The notes beneath the pieces are model-generated. The model searched no databases and was not told where the DNA came from. It saw only the letters and a program-made list of their open reading frames with translations. From contig JAFGDK010000108.1 in the NCBI GenBank assembly GCA_016932165.1, forward strand, positions 1 through 61,288: a DNA stretch of 61,288 bases. Reading direction: 5' to 3'. The translations under genes and the position numbers were made by a program. This DNA is from Anaerolineales bacterium (GTDB lineage: Bacteria; Chloroflexota; Anaerolineae; Anaerolineales; UBA11579). The first letter of the stretch is position 1; each line of letters opens with the position of its first letter. This document shows, one piece after another, positions 32,355-41,532 of the stretch.

Positions 32355-35276
32355 ATGCCTGATAAAGTAATTCGCGTTGTTGGTGCGAATGCACATAATC
32401 TTAAAAATATCACTGTCGAAATCCCCCGCGACCAGTTTGTGGTGATCACCGGGTTGTCTGGTTCTGGCAAGTCTTCTCTGGCTTTCGATACCATCTTTGC
32501 GGAAGGCCAAAGGCGTTATGTTGAGTCGCTTTCAGCCTATGCCCGGCAGTTCCTTGGTCAGATGAGCAAACCAGAGGTGGAATATATTGAAGGCCTTTCT
32601 CCGGCGGTCTCAATCGATCAGAAAGGCGCCTCGCATAACCCGCGTTCCACTGTGGGTACGGTCACAGAGGTGTATGACTACCTGCGTCTGCTGTATGCCC
32701 GCGTTGGGGTACCCCACTGTCCGGAGTGCGGCCGCGAGGTGGTCCAGCAGTCTGCCCAGGAGATTGTGGATGCCATTCAGCGAATGCCGGAAGGCAGCCG
32801 CTTGCTCCTGCTGGCTCCAATGGTCAGCCACCGTAAAGGCACGCACCAATCCGTATTGGAAGAGATCACCAAGGCTGGTTTTGTCCGCGCCAGAGTCGAT
32901 GGCGAGGTAGTGGAACTGGACGAGAGCGAGATTGAGCTTGACCGCTATAAGAACCATACGATTGAAGCTGTGGTTGACCGCCTAGTGATCCGTCGCCATG
33001 AGACTCAGGAAGAAACCGATGGCTTTCTCTCCCGGTTGACCGATTCGGTTGAGACGGCCCTTCAGTTTGGCGACGGCGTGCTGACTGTGCATAACCTCGG
33101 CGCTGATCCGCCGGAAGATATTCGTTATTCTGAGCATCTTGTCTGCCCGGAGCATGGTTCCACCGTTCCGGAGATTGAGCCGCGCACTTTTTCCTTCAAT
33201 ACCCCTCACGGCGCCTGCCCCGAATGCCAGGGTATAGGCACGAAATTGGAGATTGACCCTGATCTGTTGATCCCGAATAAGAAGAAATCGATCAATGAAG
33301 GTGCGATCTCTGCCGGAGAGTGGGGAGGCCCGCGGGATTACGGCGGCTATTACTGGCAGATGTTGGTTGGCGCGTGCGAAGCGTATCACATTGATATGGA
33401 CGTGCCGATTGCAGAACTGAGCGATGAGCAGCTGGACATCATTCTTTACGGCACCCGCGGTGAAGAGGTGACTGTCAGTTACACCCGCAAGAGCGGGAGG
33501 GTCTCCACTTTTCATGCCATCTATGAGGGCGCTATCCCCAATCTTGAGCGGCGCTTCAAAGAGACCAGTTCCAGCTACATGCGTGAACGGATTATGGAGT
33601 TTATGAACAACCGGGAATGCCCGGTGTGTAAAGGCGCCCGACTGCGTCCGGAAGCGCTGGCGGTGACCGTGGATGGTCACAATATCCTTGAGGTGACCTC
33701 CTGGCCAGTGGCTGATACCCTCAAATGGGCTAAACGCCTCAACGGGCGGAAATCGCCCCTCAGCCAGCGGGATAAGATCATCGCCAACCGGGTGCTCAAA
33801 GAGCTGTCGGAACGGCTGCAGTTCATGGTGGATGTCGGCCTGGAATACCTGACTCTCAGCCGCACTGCCAAGACCCTCTCCGGCGGCGAAGCGCAGCGCA
33901 TCCGGCTGGCCACCCAAATCGGCTCCCGGCTGATGGGCGTATTGTATGTGTTAGATGAACCTTCCATCGGGCTGCATGCCCGCGATAATGCTCGTTTGCT
34001 GAATACCCTGATGGGTCTGCGTGATATTGGTAATACCGTACTGGTGGTGGAACATGATGATGAAACTATCCGCCAGGCAGACTGGATCGTGGACCTCGGC
34101 CCCGGCGCGGGTGAATTTGGCGGGGAAGTGGTGGCCGAAGGCCCGGTGGCAGATATCCTCAAGAACCGGAAATCTCTGACCGGGGCGTATCTCTCCGGAC
34201 GCAAGCAGATCCCTCTGCCGAAGAAACGCCGGGGAGGAAACGGGAAGGAGATTGTAGTGCGCGGGGCGCGCCAGAACAACCTTAAAAACCTGGACGTGCA
34301 CTTCCCGCTGGGCAAGCTGATCTGCATTACGGGTGTTTCAGGATCAGGAAAATCCTCGCTGATGAATGAGGTTTTGTATAAAGCGCTTGCGCGTGAACTC
34401 AACCGTGCCCGGACAATCCCCGGCGCGCACGATGGCGTGGACGGTCTGGAATATCTTGACAAGATCATCAATATTGACCAATCACCGATTGGGCGCACCC
34501 CGCGCTCTAACCCCGGCACGTACACCAGCCTGTTTAATCACATCCGGACGCTGTTCACCGAACTTCCGGAAAGTAAGGTGCGCGGCTACAAACCCGGTCG
34601 CTTTTCTTTTAATGTTAAGGGTGGGCGCTGCGAAGCCTGCCAGGGACAGGGGCAGATCAAGATCGAGATGCAATTTCTCCCAGATGTGTACGTGCCCTGT
34701 GAAGTCTGCGGCGGCAAGCGATTTAACCGCGAGACGCTCCAGGTCAAATTCAAGGGTATGACCATCTCAGATGTGCTTGATATGTCCATTGGGCGGGCTA
34801 TGCAAGTCTTTGAGGCATTCCCGGCAATGACGAATAAGCTCCAGACGCTGCACGATGTCGGTCTAGACTATCTGACCATTGGCCAGCCGGCGCCGACCCT
34901 CTCAGGCGGCGAAGCCCAGCGGGTAAAATTAGCCCGTGAGCTGTCCAAACGTTCCACCGGGCAGACGATCTACATCCTCGATGAGCCATCTGTGGGTTTG
35001 CATGCCGCCGATGTGCACAAACTAATTGATGTGCTCCACCGGCTGGTGGATGGCGGCAACACGGTGGTTATCATTGAGCATAATATGGAGATCATTAAGG
35101 TGGCCGACTATATCATCGACCTGGGCCCAGAGGGCGGCGACCGCGGCGGTAAGATCATTGCACAAGGTACCCCGGAAGAAGTTGCAGAGATAAGTAAAAG
35201 TTACACCGGGCAGTATTTGCGTCCTTATCTTGGTTTGAATGGCGGGAAAAAGAAAGGCAAATTGACCCATAACTAG
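32355..35276 (+). CDS. uvrA: Excinuclease ABC subunit A
   Basis: The 973-residue protein has the full UvrA layout: Walker A GLSGSGKSSLAF near the N terminus and GVSGSGKSSLMNEV in the second half. Zinc-module cysteine pairs are CPECG, CPECQ, CPVCK and CEACQ/CEVCG; signatures TLSGGEAQRI and TLSGGEAQRV are each followed by DEPS-GLHA. It recognises bulky DNA lesions and loads UvrB in nucleotide excision repair. No uvrB or uvrC is in the window. AAAGG precedes the ATG. Confidence 0.97.
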   Translation: MPDKVIRVVGANAHNLKNITVEIPRDQFVVITGLSGSGKSSLAFDTIFAEGQRRYVESLSAYARQFLGQMSKPEVEYIEGLSPAVSIDQKGASHNPRSTVGTVTEVYDYLRLLYARVGVPHCPECGREVVQQSAQEIVDAIQRMPEGSRLLLLAPMVSHRKGTHQSVLEEITKAGFVRARVDGEVVELDESEIELDRYKNHTIEAVVDRLVIRRHETQEETDGFLSRLTDSVETALQFGDGVLTVHNLGADPPEDIRYSEHLVCPEHGSTVPEIEPRTFSFNTPHGACPECQGIGTKLEIDPDLLIPNKKKSINEGAISAGEWGGPRDYGGYYWQMLVGACEAYHIDMDVPIAELSDEQLDIILYGTRGEEVTVSYTRKSGRVSTFHAIYEGAIPNLERRFKETSSSYMRERIMEFMNNRECPVCKGARLRPEALAVTVDGHNILEVTSWPVADTLKWAKRLNGRKSPLSQRDKIIANRVLKELSERLQFMVDVGLEYLTLSRTAKTLSGGEAQRIRLATQIGSRLMGVLYVLDEPSIGLHARDNARLLNTLMGLRDIGNTVLVVEHDDETIRQADWIVDLGPGAGEFGGEVVAEGPVADILKNRKSLTGAYLSGRKQIPLPKKRRGGNGKEIVVRGARQNNLKNLDVHFPLGKLICITGVSGSGKSSLMNEVLYKALARELNRARTIPGAHDGVDGLEYLDKIINIDQSPIGRTPRSNPGTYTSLFNHIRTLFTELPESKVRGYKPGRFSFNVKGGRCEACQGQGQIKIEMQFLPDVYVPCEVCGGKRFNRETLQVKFKGMTISDVLDMSIGRAMQVFEAFPAMTNKLQTLHDVGLDYLTIGQPAPTLSGGEAQRVKLARELSKRSTGQTIYILDEPSVGLHAADVHKLIDVLHRLVDGGNTVVIIEHNMEIIKVADYIIDLGPEGGDRGGKIIAQGTPEEVAEISKSYTGQYLRPYLGLNGGKKKGKLTHN

Positions 35277-35447
35277 TACTTGGTCAAAGCAAAAAGGTGC
35301 ATATAAAAGAAAAGCAACTGATAAAAATATGAATTTTCAAACGCCTGCGTGCAGCCTTTGACAAAGTATTAAGTGTTCGGTTAATTAATAACCCAACTAT
35401 TTAAAAGACCTTTAACAGAACACTTGGGCTCAAACTGGAATTCCTGT

Positions 35448-35479
35448 CGAAAAACATGGGTTGATCCCCGTTTTTTCGG
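35448..35479 (+). terminator. Terminator after uvrA
   Basis: CGAAAAAC..GGG pairs with CCC.GTTTTTTCG, with the T-run in the 3' arm. It lies about 170 bases after the uvrA stop, just ahead of the MazG-like gene. Confidence 0.5.
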
Positions 35480-35530
35480 TTAGAATTAACCCTTGAGTAT
35501 TGTTTAACCAGAAGAAGTACAAATATACCG

Positions 35531-35821
35531 ATGAAAAAACCAGTGACTTTAGCAAAACTACAAAACTATGTTGCCAAACATAATAATAATAAAAGTAAAA
35601 AAGAGTATTTCATGAAGGTCATCGAAGAAGTGGGTGAACTTTCTGAAATGATCAACAAGGAAAAACGTTTGGATCCGGATGACAGCCGCACCAAGGCAAT
35701 TAAGGATACGATGGAGGAAGAGATCGCCGATGTGATCTATTATCTTGTGGCATTGGCCAACGCGCACGGCATTGATCTTGAAGAGGCTTTTTTGCGAAAG
35801 TTGGAATACCGCAATAAGTAA
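35531..35821 (+). CDS. MazG-like nucleotide pyrophosphohydrolase
   Basis: The 96-residue all-helical protein has the MazG-type metal motif KVIEEVGELSEMI and, further on, EEEIADVIYYLVALAN, giving the EExxE-x-ExxD arrangement. Such enzymes hydrolyse nucleoside triphosphates or phosphoribosyl-ATP to the monophosphate and pyrophosphate. Length fits the single-domain house-cleaning group. A palindromic terminator follows. Confidence 0.8.
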   Translation: MKKPVTLAKLQNYVAKHNNNKSKKEYFMKVIEEVGELSEMINKEKRLDPDDSRTKAIKDTMEEEIADVIYYLVALANAHGIDLEEAFLRKLEYRNK

Positions 35822-35846
35822 GGGAAATTGCTGCCTTTAGATATCC

Positions 35847-35872
35847 AAAAGCCCTTGATCAAGGGCTTTTTA
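35847..35872 (+). terminator. Terminator after MazG-like gene
   Basis: A perfect 12-bp palindrome, AAAAGCCCTTGA with TCAAGGGCTTTT, ends in a T-run. It also faces the leftward membrane-protein operon. Confidence 0.8.
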
Positions 35873-35982
35873 ACTTTTAGGTCTTCGATTTGAAACTCAC
35901 AAGGGCAGCATCTTTTTCTACCACACTGGCAACAGACCCTGCTATTCCAGGCAGCCGGGTGAAGGCCTTAGATTTGCAGGCT

Positions 35983-36660
35983 TCAGAATCCTCTTTTTTG
36001 GCCTTCCCAGGGTGGTTCTGCTCCGGCTTTGAATTCCTCCACGCTGGGGCCGCGCAAATTTCCCAGGCGCCACAGACCGTAAAGGTAGCTAACCACCAGC
36101 AAGAAGATCGTGAAGGGCCAGCCAAACAGCAGGCGGGCGATCCCCAGTGAATTCAGCGCTTGGCGTTGGTAGAACCAGTATTCGAGCCCAAGTTGGGCGG
36201 CAAAGGCTACTGCCCAGATGATGGTGACTTCGTTGTAGGCTGGCAGGACGCGAGGGCGCCAGTACCATTCATGCGGCCATCGCCGGGTGAGGATACTGGT
36301 CCAGGCCACCAGCGGGCGGTTGATGAGCACACTAACCACAGCTAGAATGATCGTCACCGCTGTGGTGATCAATCCGGGCAGGTAGAACCCGCTTTCGGAG
36401 CCGCTGAGCAGCACAAATACGGCTGCCAGCACCACGCCGCCAAACCCGGCCAGCGAATAGACAATGCTTTCTTTCCTGACAATCCGGAAGAGGGCAAAGC
36501 CTGCCGCCAGGATCAGTGCGCCCCATAAGGCAAAGTTTGGACCGAGGAGCGGGTTGCCTGCCAGGAAGACCACCAGTGGCAGTATCGAATCCAGCAGGCG
36601 GGAACCCGCTCTGGAAAATACTGACAGGAATTCCTGTTGGAGCTCTTTGACTTTATTCAT
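35983..36660 (-). CDS. DUF3159-like membrane protein
   Basis: The 225-residue protein has five or six hydrophobic segments arranged as LPLVVFLAG, FALWGALILAAGFALFRI, VYSLAGFGGVVLAAVFVLLSG and so on. The pattern, with conserved ..INRPLVAWTS.. and RPRVLPAYNE, resembles the DUF3159 family as I remember it. Function unknown. It overlaps the previous gene by eight bases and is the last of a five-gene leftward operon. Confidence 0.55.
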   Translation of the reverse strand: MNKVKELQQEFLSVFSRAGSRLLDSILPLVVFLAGNPLLGPNFALWGALILAAGFALFRIVRKESIVYSLAGFGGVVLAAVFVLLSGSESGFYLPGLITTAVTIILAVVSVLINRPLVAWTSILTRRWPHEWYWRPRVLPAYNEVTIIWAVAFAAQLGLEYWFYQRQALNSLGIARLLFGWPFTIFLLVVSYLYGLWRLGNLRGPSVEEFKAGAEPPWEGQKRGF

Positions 36661-36991
36661 TAGCGCGTTGACCCATCCAGAACTTCTGCCAATTGCCTTG
36701 GCTGCTGATCAATGCGATGAGCGTGTACAGGCTGGCAGTGAAGAACCCGAGCACCATCATAAAGATTACCCAGATCACTGAGCGGACCACAGATTTCTCC
36801 CGGTAGACGATCCAGCCGGAGAAGAGAATAAATCCAGTGTACAGGTCTACCATTGAGACCACGCCCCAGGGGTTGCGGAGCAGTTCACCCCCATCTGCGG
36901 CGAAATTGCCGGCTGTGAACCCGTAAATTAACACGGCAGTCATCGCCAGCACACCCAGGGCGGCAATTATTTTGGCAGTTTTCATATTCAT
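36653..36991 (-). CDS. DUF1475-like small membrane protein
   Basis: The 112-residue protein has three hydrophobic segments with the loops GGELLRNPWGVVSMVDLYTGF and FSGWIVYREKS, which look like the DUF1475 family. Function unknown. AGGAGAAA precedes its ATG. It lies 15 bases after the isoprenylcysteine/steroid-reductase-like gene and overlaps the next. Confidence 0.6.
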   Translation of the reverse strand: MNMKTAKIIAALGVLAMTAVLIYGFTAGNFAADGGELLRNPWGVVSMVDLYTGFILFSGWIVYREKSVVRSVIWVIFMMVLGFFTASLYTLIALISSQGNWQKFWMGQRANE

Positions 36992-37006
36992 TGGTTTCTC
37001 CTGATT

Positions 37007-37882
37007 CTATTTCTTTGGAGGGGAGGGGATCAGCACTGGAGTATTGGCCTTGTAAGTTTCATAGTCTTCCTGTCCGCCCCATTTTTCATCGGCGCGTTTT
37101 TCCAGCATGGGCACACCACTGATGCGGGTGAGTAGAAGAGTGATAAACACTGGAGAGATCAGGGCTACCCACTGCCAGCCTTGCAGCACCGGCAGGGCAA
37201 CAATCGTCACCCCAATCCACAGCACGATCTCGCCAAAGTAGTTGGGGTGGCGGGACCAAGCCCACAAACCGGTGTTGATGAACTTGCCTTTGTTGGCCGG
37301 GTTGGCGTTGAACTGGCTTTTCTGGCGGTCGGCGACCACTTCAATCCCAAACCCGGTCAGCCAAACGACCAAACCTATGATGGCGAAGAGTCCAAATTCC
37401 ACACGCTTGGCGGAGGTGAAACCCACCAGGGCAGCAGCCAGAGAGAAGCTGACCCACAGGGCTTGCAGGGTCCAGGCCCGGAGGAAATTGGGGAGAGATT
37501 GTTTAATTTCGCGGAAGCGCCGGTCTTCGCCGGCAGCTTTGATCCGTAGAAACAGAAATGACCCCAGCCGCACTGACCACACGATCACCATTCCTGCCAG
37601 CAGCCAGGCGCGCAAGTCTCGTACCGGGGCGAGCAACATGGACACCACCACGACTGTGATATAGGTGATGGAGCCGGTCAAGTCGTAGAATTTTTCAGTT
37701 TTATTGATGAATGCTGGTATGAAGGCGATCCAATTGATGGCAAACGCCAAGGCGACACCGAGTGCAAACAGGGGGAATGCGCCAATTTTTGCGCCTCCCT
37801 GGCTGCCAGCCAGAGCCAATCCGATCCCAATTAAGACCACGATCAGGATGCTGATATAAATCTGTCCGTTTGAATTTTCCAT
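37007..37882 (-). CDS. DUF1295-family membrane protein (steroid 5-alpha-reductase-like)
   Basis: The 291-residue protein has about seven membrane segments and the C-terminal motif WAWSRHPNYFGEIVLWIGV shared by DUF1295, isoprenylcysteine methyltransferases and steroid reductases. It probably modifies a lipid or isoprenoid. Located between DegV and the DUF1475-like gene in one operon. Substrate unknown. Confidence 0.78.
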   Translation of the reverse strand: MENSNGQIYISILIVVLIGIGLALAGSQGGAKIGAFPLFALGVALAFAINWIAFIPAFINKTEKFYDLTGSITYITVVVVSMLLAPVRDLRAWLLAGMVIVWSVRLGSFLFLRIKAAGEDRRFREIKQSLPNFLRAWTLQALWVSFSLAAALVGFTSAKRVEFGLFAIIGLVVWLTGFGIEVVADRQKSQFNANPANKGKFINTGLWAWSRHPNYFGEIVLWIGVTIVALPVLQGWQWVALISPVFITLLLTRISGVPMLEKRADEKWGGQEDYETYKANTPVLIPSPPKK

Positions 37883-37909
37883 CTAATTTTGTCCTTTTAC
37901 TATCTAGAA

Positions 37910-38740
37910 TTATTTGGAGATGATCGCAAACCCCACCGCTCCGGGGCCGATATGAGCGCCGATCACAGGAGTGATGTCCATCGAATACACGATTTCATCT
38001 GGCAGCAGCCCGGCAATCCGTTGGCGGAATGCCTCAGCTTTCTCGGCTGCATTGGTGTGCACGAGGGCAAATTTCTCTATCGGCGCATGGGCTTTCAGCA
38101 GCTCAATGAGCTTGGCCTCAGCCTTGGCAGCAGTGCGTACACGTGCAGACTCCGGCTTGCCTTTCTTCATGGTCAGAATTGGCTTGAGCTGCAGCAGACT
38201 GCCAATCCCGGTCAAAGCTTTATTCATCCGGCCGCTGCGGCGCAGGAATTCAAGTGTATCCAGGGCGGCTGCCACCAGGGTTCGAGAACCAAGGTCGATC
38301 AACGCATTCAGGATTTCATTCATCGACTTTCCCTGAAGTGCCATGCGGGCAGCAACTTCTACTTGAAAGCCGGTGCCCAGACTGAGTTGGCCGCCGTCAC
38401 GCACGGTCACTGGGATGCGGTGATAATGCTCTGCCGCTTGCCTTGCCACCTGCACGGTGGCACTGAGGCTCTCCGAGATATGAATTGATAGGATTGCAGT
38501 TGCGCCTTGATTAGCCAGTTGGTCATATGCCTGATGGAAGGCATTTATGCCCGGTGTCCCGGTGGTGGGGTGATGCTTATAAGCCGGCAGGTTAGTGTAA
38601 AAAGCCTGGCGGGTGATATCTACACCATCCTGATAGCTCTGATCGTCGATATTGATGAACATCGGAATAACAGTGATGCCCAACTCGCTAATCACATCTG
38701 AAGGCAGGTCGCAGGTGGAATCGGTCACAATTCTGATCAT
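37910..38740 (-). CDS. DegV family fatty-acid-binding protein
   Basis: The 276-residue protein starts with IRIVTDSTCDLP and continues with a TTGTPGINAF segment and a C-terminal VVIGAHIGPGAVGFAI-like stretch (PVIGAHIGPG), the DegV pattern. Members bind a fatty acid and can act as FakB subunits of a fatty-acid kinase. No fakA is visible nearby. It starts one base after the TspO-like gene ends. Confidence 0.9.
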   Translation of the reverse strand: MIRIVTDSTCDLPSDVISELGITVIPMFINIDDQSYQDGVDITRQAFYTNLPAYKHHPTTGTPGINAFHQAYDQLANQGATAILSIHISESLSATVQVARQAAEHYHRIPVTVRDGGQLSLGTGFQVEVAARMALQGKSMNEILNALIDLGSRTLVAAALDTLEFLRRSGRMNKALTGIGSLLQLKPILTMKKGKPESARVRTAAKAEAKLIELLKAHAPIEKFALVHTNAAEKAEAFRQRIAGLLPDEIVYSMDITPVIGAHIGPGAVGFAIISK

Positions 38741-38741
38741 T

Positions 38742-39506
38742 TTATCTATCCTTTACGATCCGGGGTTTCAGGATCGGGGCAGCAATGAGAGCGACTGCCA
38801 GCACACCGGCGGCTGCCAGGGCAGAATTTGCTACCAGGGCGGTATCGGTGTGCTGGTTGGCAATCCCGACAAATGCCCAAACCAGCACCAGCACGTAGGC
38901 AACATCAAGATTGCACCAGGCCATGATCAAGCCAATCACAGCAGCCACCGCGGTCATAATCGCGGCCCAGGCTGGGCCGGAAACCCCGAACCCGTTCCAA
39001 TTCAAATAATATAGCACCTGAGAAAAATTTGCAATCGTTGCCACCGAAATCCAACCGAGATATAAGCTGAAAGGCAGCCGCACCAGCCATTTCTGGGTGC
39101 GGTTTAGCACACCGGCTTGCATGATCTGGACATAGATGTACAGGAGGGATGCAAGTAGAATGAGCATGGCAATCAGGGTGACTGGAAAGATATTGTAATG
39201 CCACAGAAAAATCCAGACAGTGTTGGCCAGATTGCCGATCCAGTAAGCAGGGGCGATCTTGTTCAGCAGGGCATTCTGGCGCTGGGCAGGGAGCGCCTGG
39301 TAAACGGTATAACCAATCAGGCCGAGGTAGATCAGACCCCAGATGGCGAAGACATATCCTGCAGGGACAAAGTAGATCGCAAAGCGGTCAGAGATTTCGC
39401 CGGTTTCCTGCCCGTTGAGGGGCAGGGCGTTGGCCAACACATTGACCGTAATTGTCAACAGAGTGATCAGGATGGTGATGATTTGATTGGTACTTATCTT
39501 TTTCAT
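38742..39506 (-). CDS. TspO/MBR-related membrane protein
   Basis: The 254-residue protein has seven hydrophobic segments. The early segment VPAGYVFAIWGLIYLGLIGYTVYQ and the later LPFSLYLGWISVATIANFSQ are characteristic of the tryptophan-rich sensory/TspO superfamily in its longer bacterial form. Tetrapyrrole or lipid binding is the usual proposal. GGAGGAAA precedes the ATG. It is the first gene of the leftward operon down to 35983. Confidence 0.7.
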   Translation of the reverse strand: MKKISTNQIITILITLLTITVNVLANALPLNGQETGEISDRFAIYFVPAGYVFAIWGLIYLGLIGYTVYQALPAQRQNALLNKIAPAYWIGNLANTVWIFLWHYNIFPVTLIAMLILLASLLYIYVQIMQAGVLNRTQKWLVRLPFSLYLGWISVATIANFSQVLYYLNWNGFGVSGPAWAAIMTAVAAVIGLIMAWCNLDVAYVLVLVWAFVGIANQHTDTALVANSALAAAGVLAVALIAAPILKPRIVKDR

Positions 39507-39872
39507 TTTTCCTCCAAGCGTGTAGTGGTATCTATATTTTACATATTAATCAATGTTTTGTCAATGTTTATTCCAATAATTATAGAATAATTTGATTGCA
39601 CATTTCTTACCTTAGGATCTACCCCAAGCTGCCACCTTAAAGTTGAAATGCCCTAAAACCTGGTATCGATGCTTGTGGGCCGGTATTGGAGATGGGTGTT
39701 CCGTGACGACGCAGAGCATTGTCAGGAGGAGAAATGTGATTAATCAAACAGGTAGCCACTTGGGGTATCTAATCTCAACCAGGGTCTTATGCCTGCATAC
39801 CACTGGTTAAAAAGGTGGCTTCGGGTTAGATTCTCCGCTTTCAGGAGGTCTGAATGATTGAGGTGAAATCAA
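39507..39872. other. Divergent region with structured leader
   Basis: The left part is AT-rich and should hold the leftward promoter. The right part (39660-39872) is a probable leader for the TPR gene. It contains SD-like AGGAGGAG followed by ATG-TGA and a GTG ORF of 24 codons (39736-39810). It also contains paired elements AGCCAC/GTGGCT, ACCAG/CTGGT, AATCTCAACC/GGTTAGATT, and a CTCC/GGAG hairpin covering the last SD. No known riboswitch class is recognised. Confidence 0.4.
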
Positions 39873-40556
39873 ATGAAGGATCAACTGATACAGACATTCG
39901 ATTCCGAAGGAGCGCAGGCTGTCCTCAAGGAGCTTGCACGCACATACCTGCCCCACACTGAAAAGGTTCCACTGTACGAGGCCCTTTCCCGTTATGCTTA
40001 CTGGCAGGCAAAAGACCTGGATGCCGCTATCCTGATTGGGCAAGCCGGGATCAAACTGGGCGAGCAGCTTGCTGAGAAGTTCCCTGGCGAGGCGGAGGTG
40101 ATCATGAGCCAGGAGAAAGCGATCCATTACAACCTGGCTTCTTTTACCTGGCCGGGCTGGGATGAAAAAGGCATTGCGATCAGCGAGGAGCAGCGCCTGC
40201 TGGGTCTCACCTGGGCGCGGATCAACCTTGACCTGGCGATCAGCCTGCATAAGCCCTCTTTACCCCTCAGCCGGGCCTATTGGATGCTGGGCGCTCATCA
40301 TATTGCCGCCGGGGAATATACTGCCGCCAAGGCCCGTTTCGCTCTGGGGGAGCAAACTGCCCGAGAGGCAGGCTCCCGTCCGGATGAATTGCTCTGCCGC
40401 GGTTTTTCCGATTTGACCGCCCTGCTTGCAGATCCTCACAACCCAGCCGCCAGGGAAAAACTGGCTGAAACCCAAACCGCCCTTCTCAAAGAGAAGGACG
40501 GCGAGTTCTTTGCCAAACAGCTGGAGGACGCGTTCAGAGTGTTCAGTACTCAATAG
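39873..40556 (+). CDS. TPR-like soluble protein
   Basis: The 227-residue all-helical protein has TPR-like pairs (ALSRYAYWQAKDLDAAILIGQAG; SRAYWMLGAHHIAAGEYTAAKARF). It has no signal or membrane segment and probably mediates protein contacts. The start follows GAGGTG with seven bases' spacing. A stronger AGGAGG site just upstream would instead serve an out-of-frame 35-codon ORF starting at 39854, so control by an overlapping small ORF is possible. Confidence 0.65.
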   Translation: MKDQLIQTFDSEGAQAVLKELARTYLPHTEKVPLYEALSRYAYWQAKDLDAAILIGQAGIKLGEQLAEKFPGEAEVIMSQEKAIHYNLASFTWPGWDEKGIAISEEQRLLGLTWARINLDLAISLHKPSLPLSRAYWMLGAHHIAAGEYTAAKARFALGEQTAREAGSRPDELLCRGFSDLTALLADPHNPAAREKLAETQTALLKEKDGEFFAKQLEDAFRVFSTQ

Positions 40557-40598
40557 GCGGCATCCAGCTTAGTTTGATCGTTAATCGTTGGTAATTGG

Positions 40599-40626
40599 AT
40601 TGTCCGCATTTTAGCGGATAATTTTA
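40599..40626 (+). terminator. Terminator after TPR gene
   Basis: ATTGTCCGC pairs with GCGGATAAT (one G-T pair) and is followed by TTTTATG. Confidence 0.6.
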
Positions 40627-40644
40627 TGTATTCAAATTTTCTGG

Positions 40645-41370
40645 CTAACCCTCTGGTGTGAAGGTAGCCGTTGGCTCCGGGGTGGCCTCGATTGTGGGGG
40701 TCGGGGAGGGGCCAAAAGTGGGGGTGATCAGGTAATAGGGGATAATCAGGATCTGCCCGGGGTAAATGGTGAAATCATCTTCCATTTCGTTCTCTTCCAT
40801 AATATCTTCAATCGTGGAGAGGAACTGTTCAGCGATCAATTGCAATGTATCACCCGGAAGAACAAAATACTCGATCCTGGCCCCGCGCGGCAGATTTGGC
40901 GGCAGTGGAGTCGGGGTGGGGCGCTCCATGTCCGGGTTGGGGATGATGAGTGTATCCCCGGCATAGAGCAGTGATTCGTAGGTCAACCCGTTCATCAGCA
41001 TGATGCTGACATAATCCACTCCATATTGGTCAGCGATTGAGATCAGAGAATCGCCTTGCTGAACCCGGTATTCAAAAGGTTCGGCAGGTGTGGGCACCAA
41101 TGTCTCAGTAGGTGTAGGGGTGATGGTCGGATCGAGGGTTTCAGTTGGAACTTCGGTTGGCAGTACTGGGGTATTTGTGAAGGTAGGGGTGATTGTAGGG
41201 GTCTCGGTGGCACCAAAACTAAAGGAAATCCCCCCACGGAGAGCGAGAAAGATCAACAGACCCCCCACAGCAACCAGCACAATTGCCATCCCCCCAAAGA
41301 TCAATGGACCAAAACGCTGCCGGCGTTCACGAGACTGTTTATAGTCGCGGAAAGAAGATTGATTGGACAT
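40645..41370 (-). CDS. Membrane-anchored protein with two LysM domains
   Basis: The start at 41370 follows an AAAAGGA site and gives 241 residues: a basic N terminus, a membrane helix around GMAIVLVAVGGLLIFLAL, and a Thr/Pro-rich spacer. Two LysM domains follow (YRVQQGDSLISIADQYGV.. and YFVLPGDTLQLIAEQF..), then a Pro/Thr-rich tail. LysM domains bind N-acetylglucosamine-containing wall polymers, so this likely tethers or organises the wall. Longer in-frame starts lack a site. Confidence 0.82.
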   Translation of the reverse strand: MSNQSSFRDYKQSRERRQRFGPLIFGGMAIVLVAVGGLLIFLALRGGISFSFGATETPTITPTFTNTPVLPTEVPTETLDPTITPTPTETLVPTPAEPFEYRVQQGDSLISIADQYGVDYVSIMLMNGLTYESLLYAGDTLIIPNPDMERPTPTPLPPNLPRGARIEYFVLPGDTLQLIAEQFLSTIEDIMEENEMEDDFTIYPGQILIIPYYLITPTFGPSPTPTIEATPEPTATFTPEG

Positions 41371-41532
41371 GAAGGCATCCTTTTCAATTCTCAAAATAAC
41401 TAGTGGACGAATGCTGAACGTGTATGTAGTCTCGATCGTCACTGGCCGATCATGCATGGGTAGTGATTCTACCTCATTTTCCCCCATTTTCCATATAGGA
41501 CAAACGTCCGAATCGTCAGCGGCGATGGCCTT

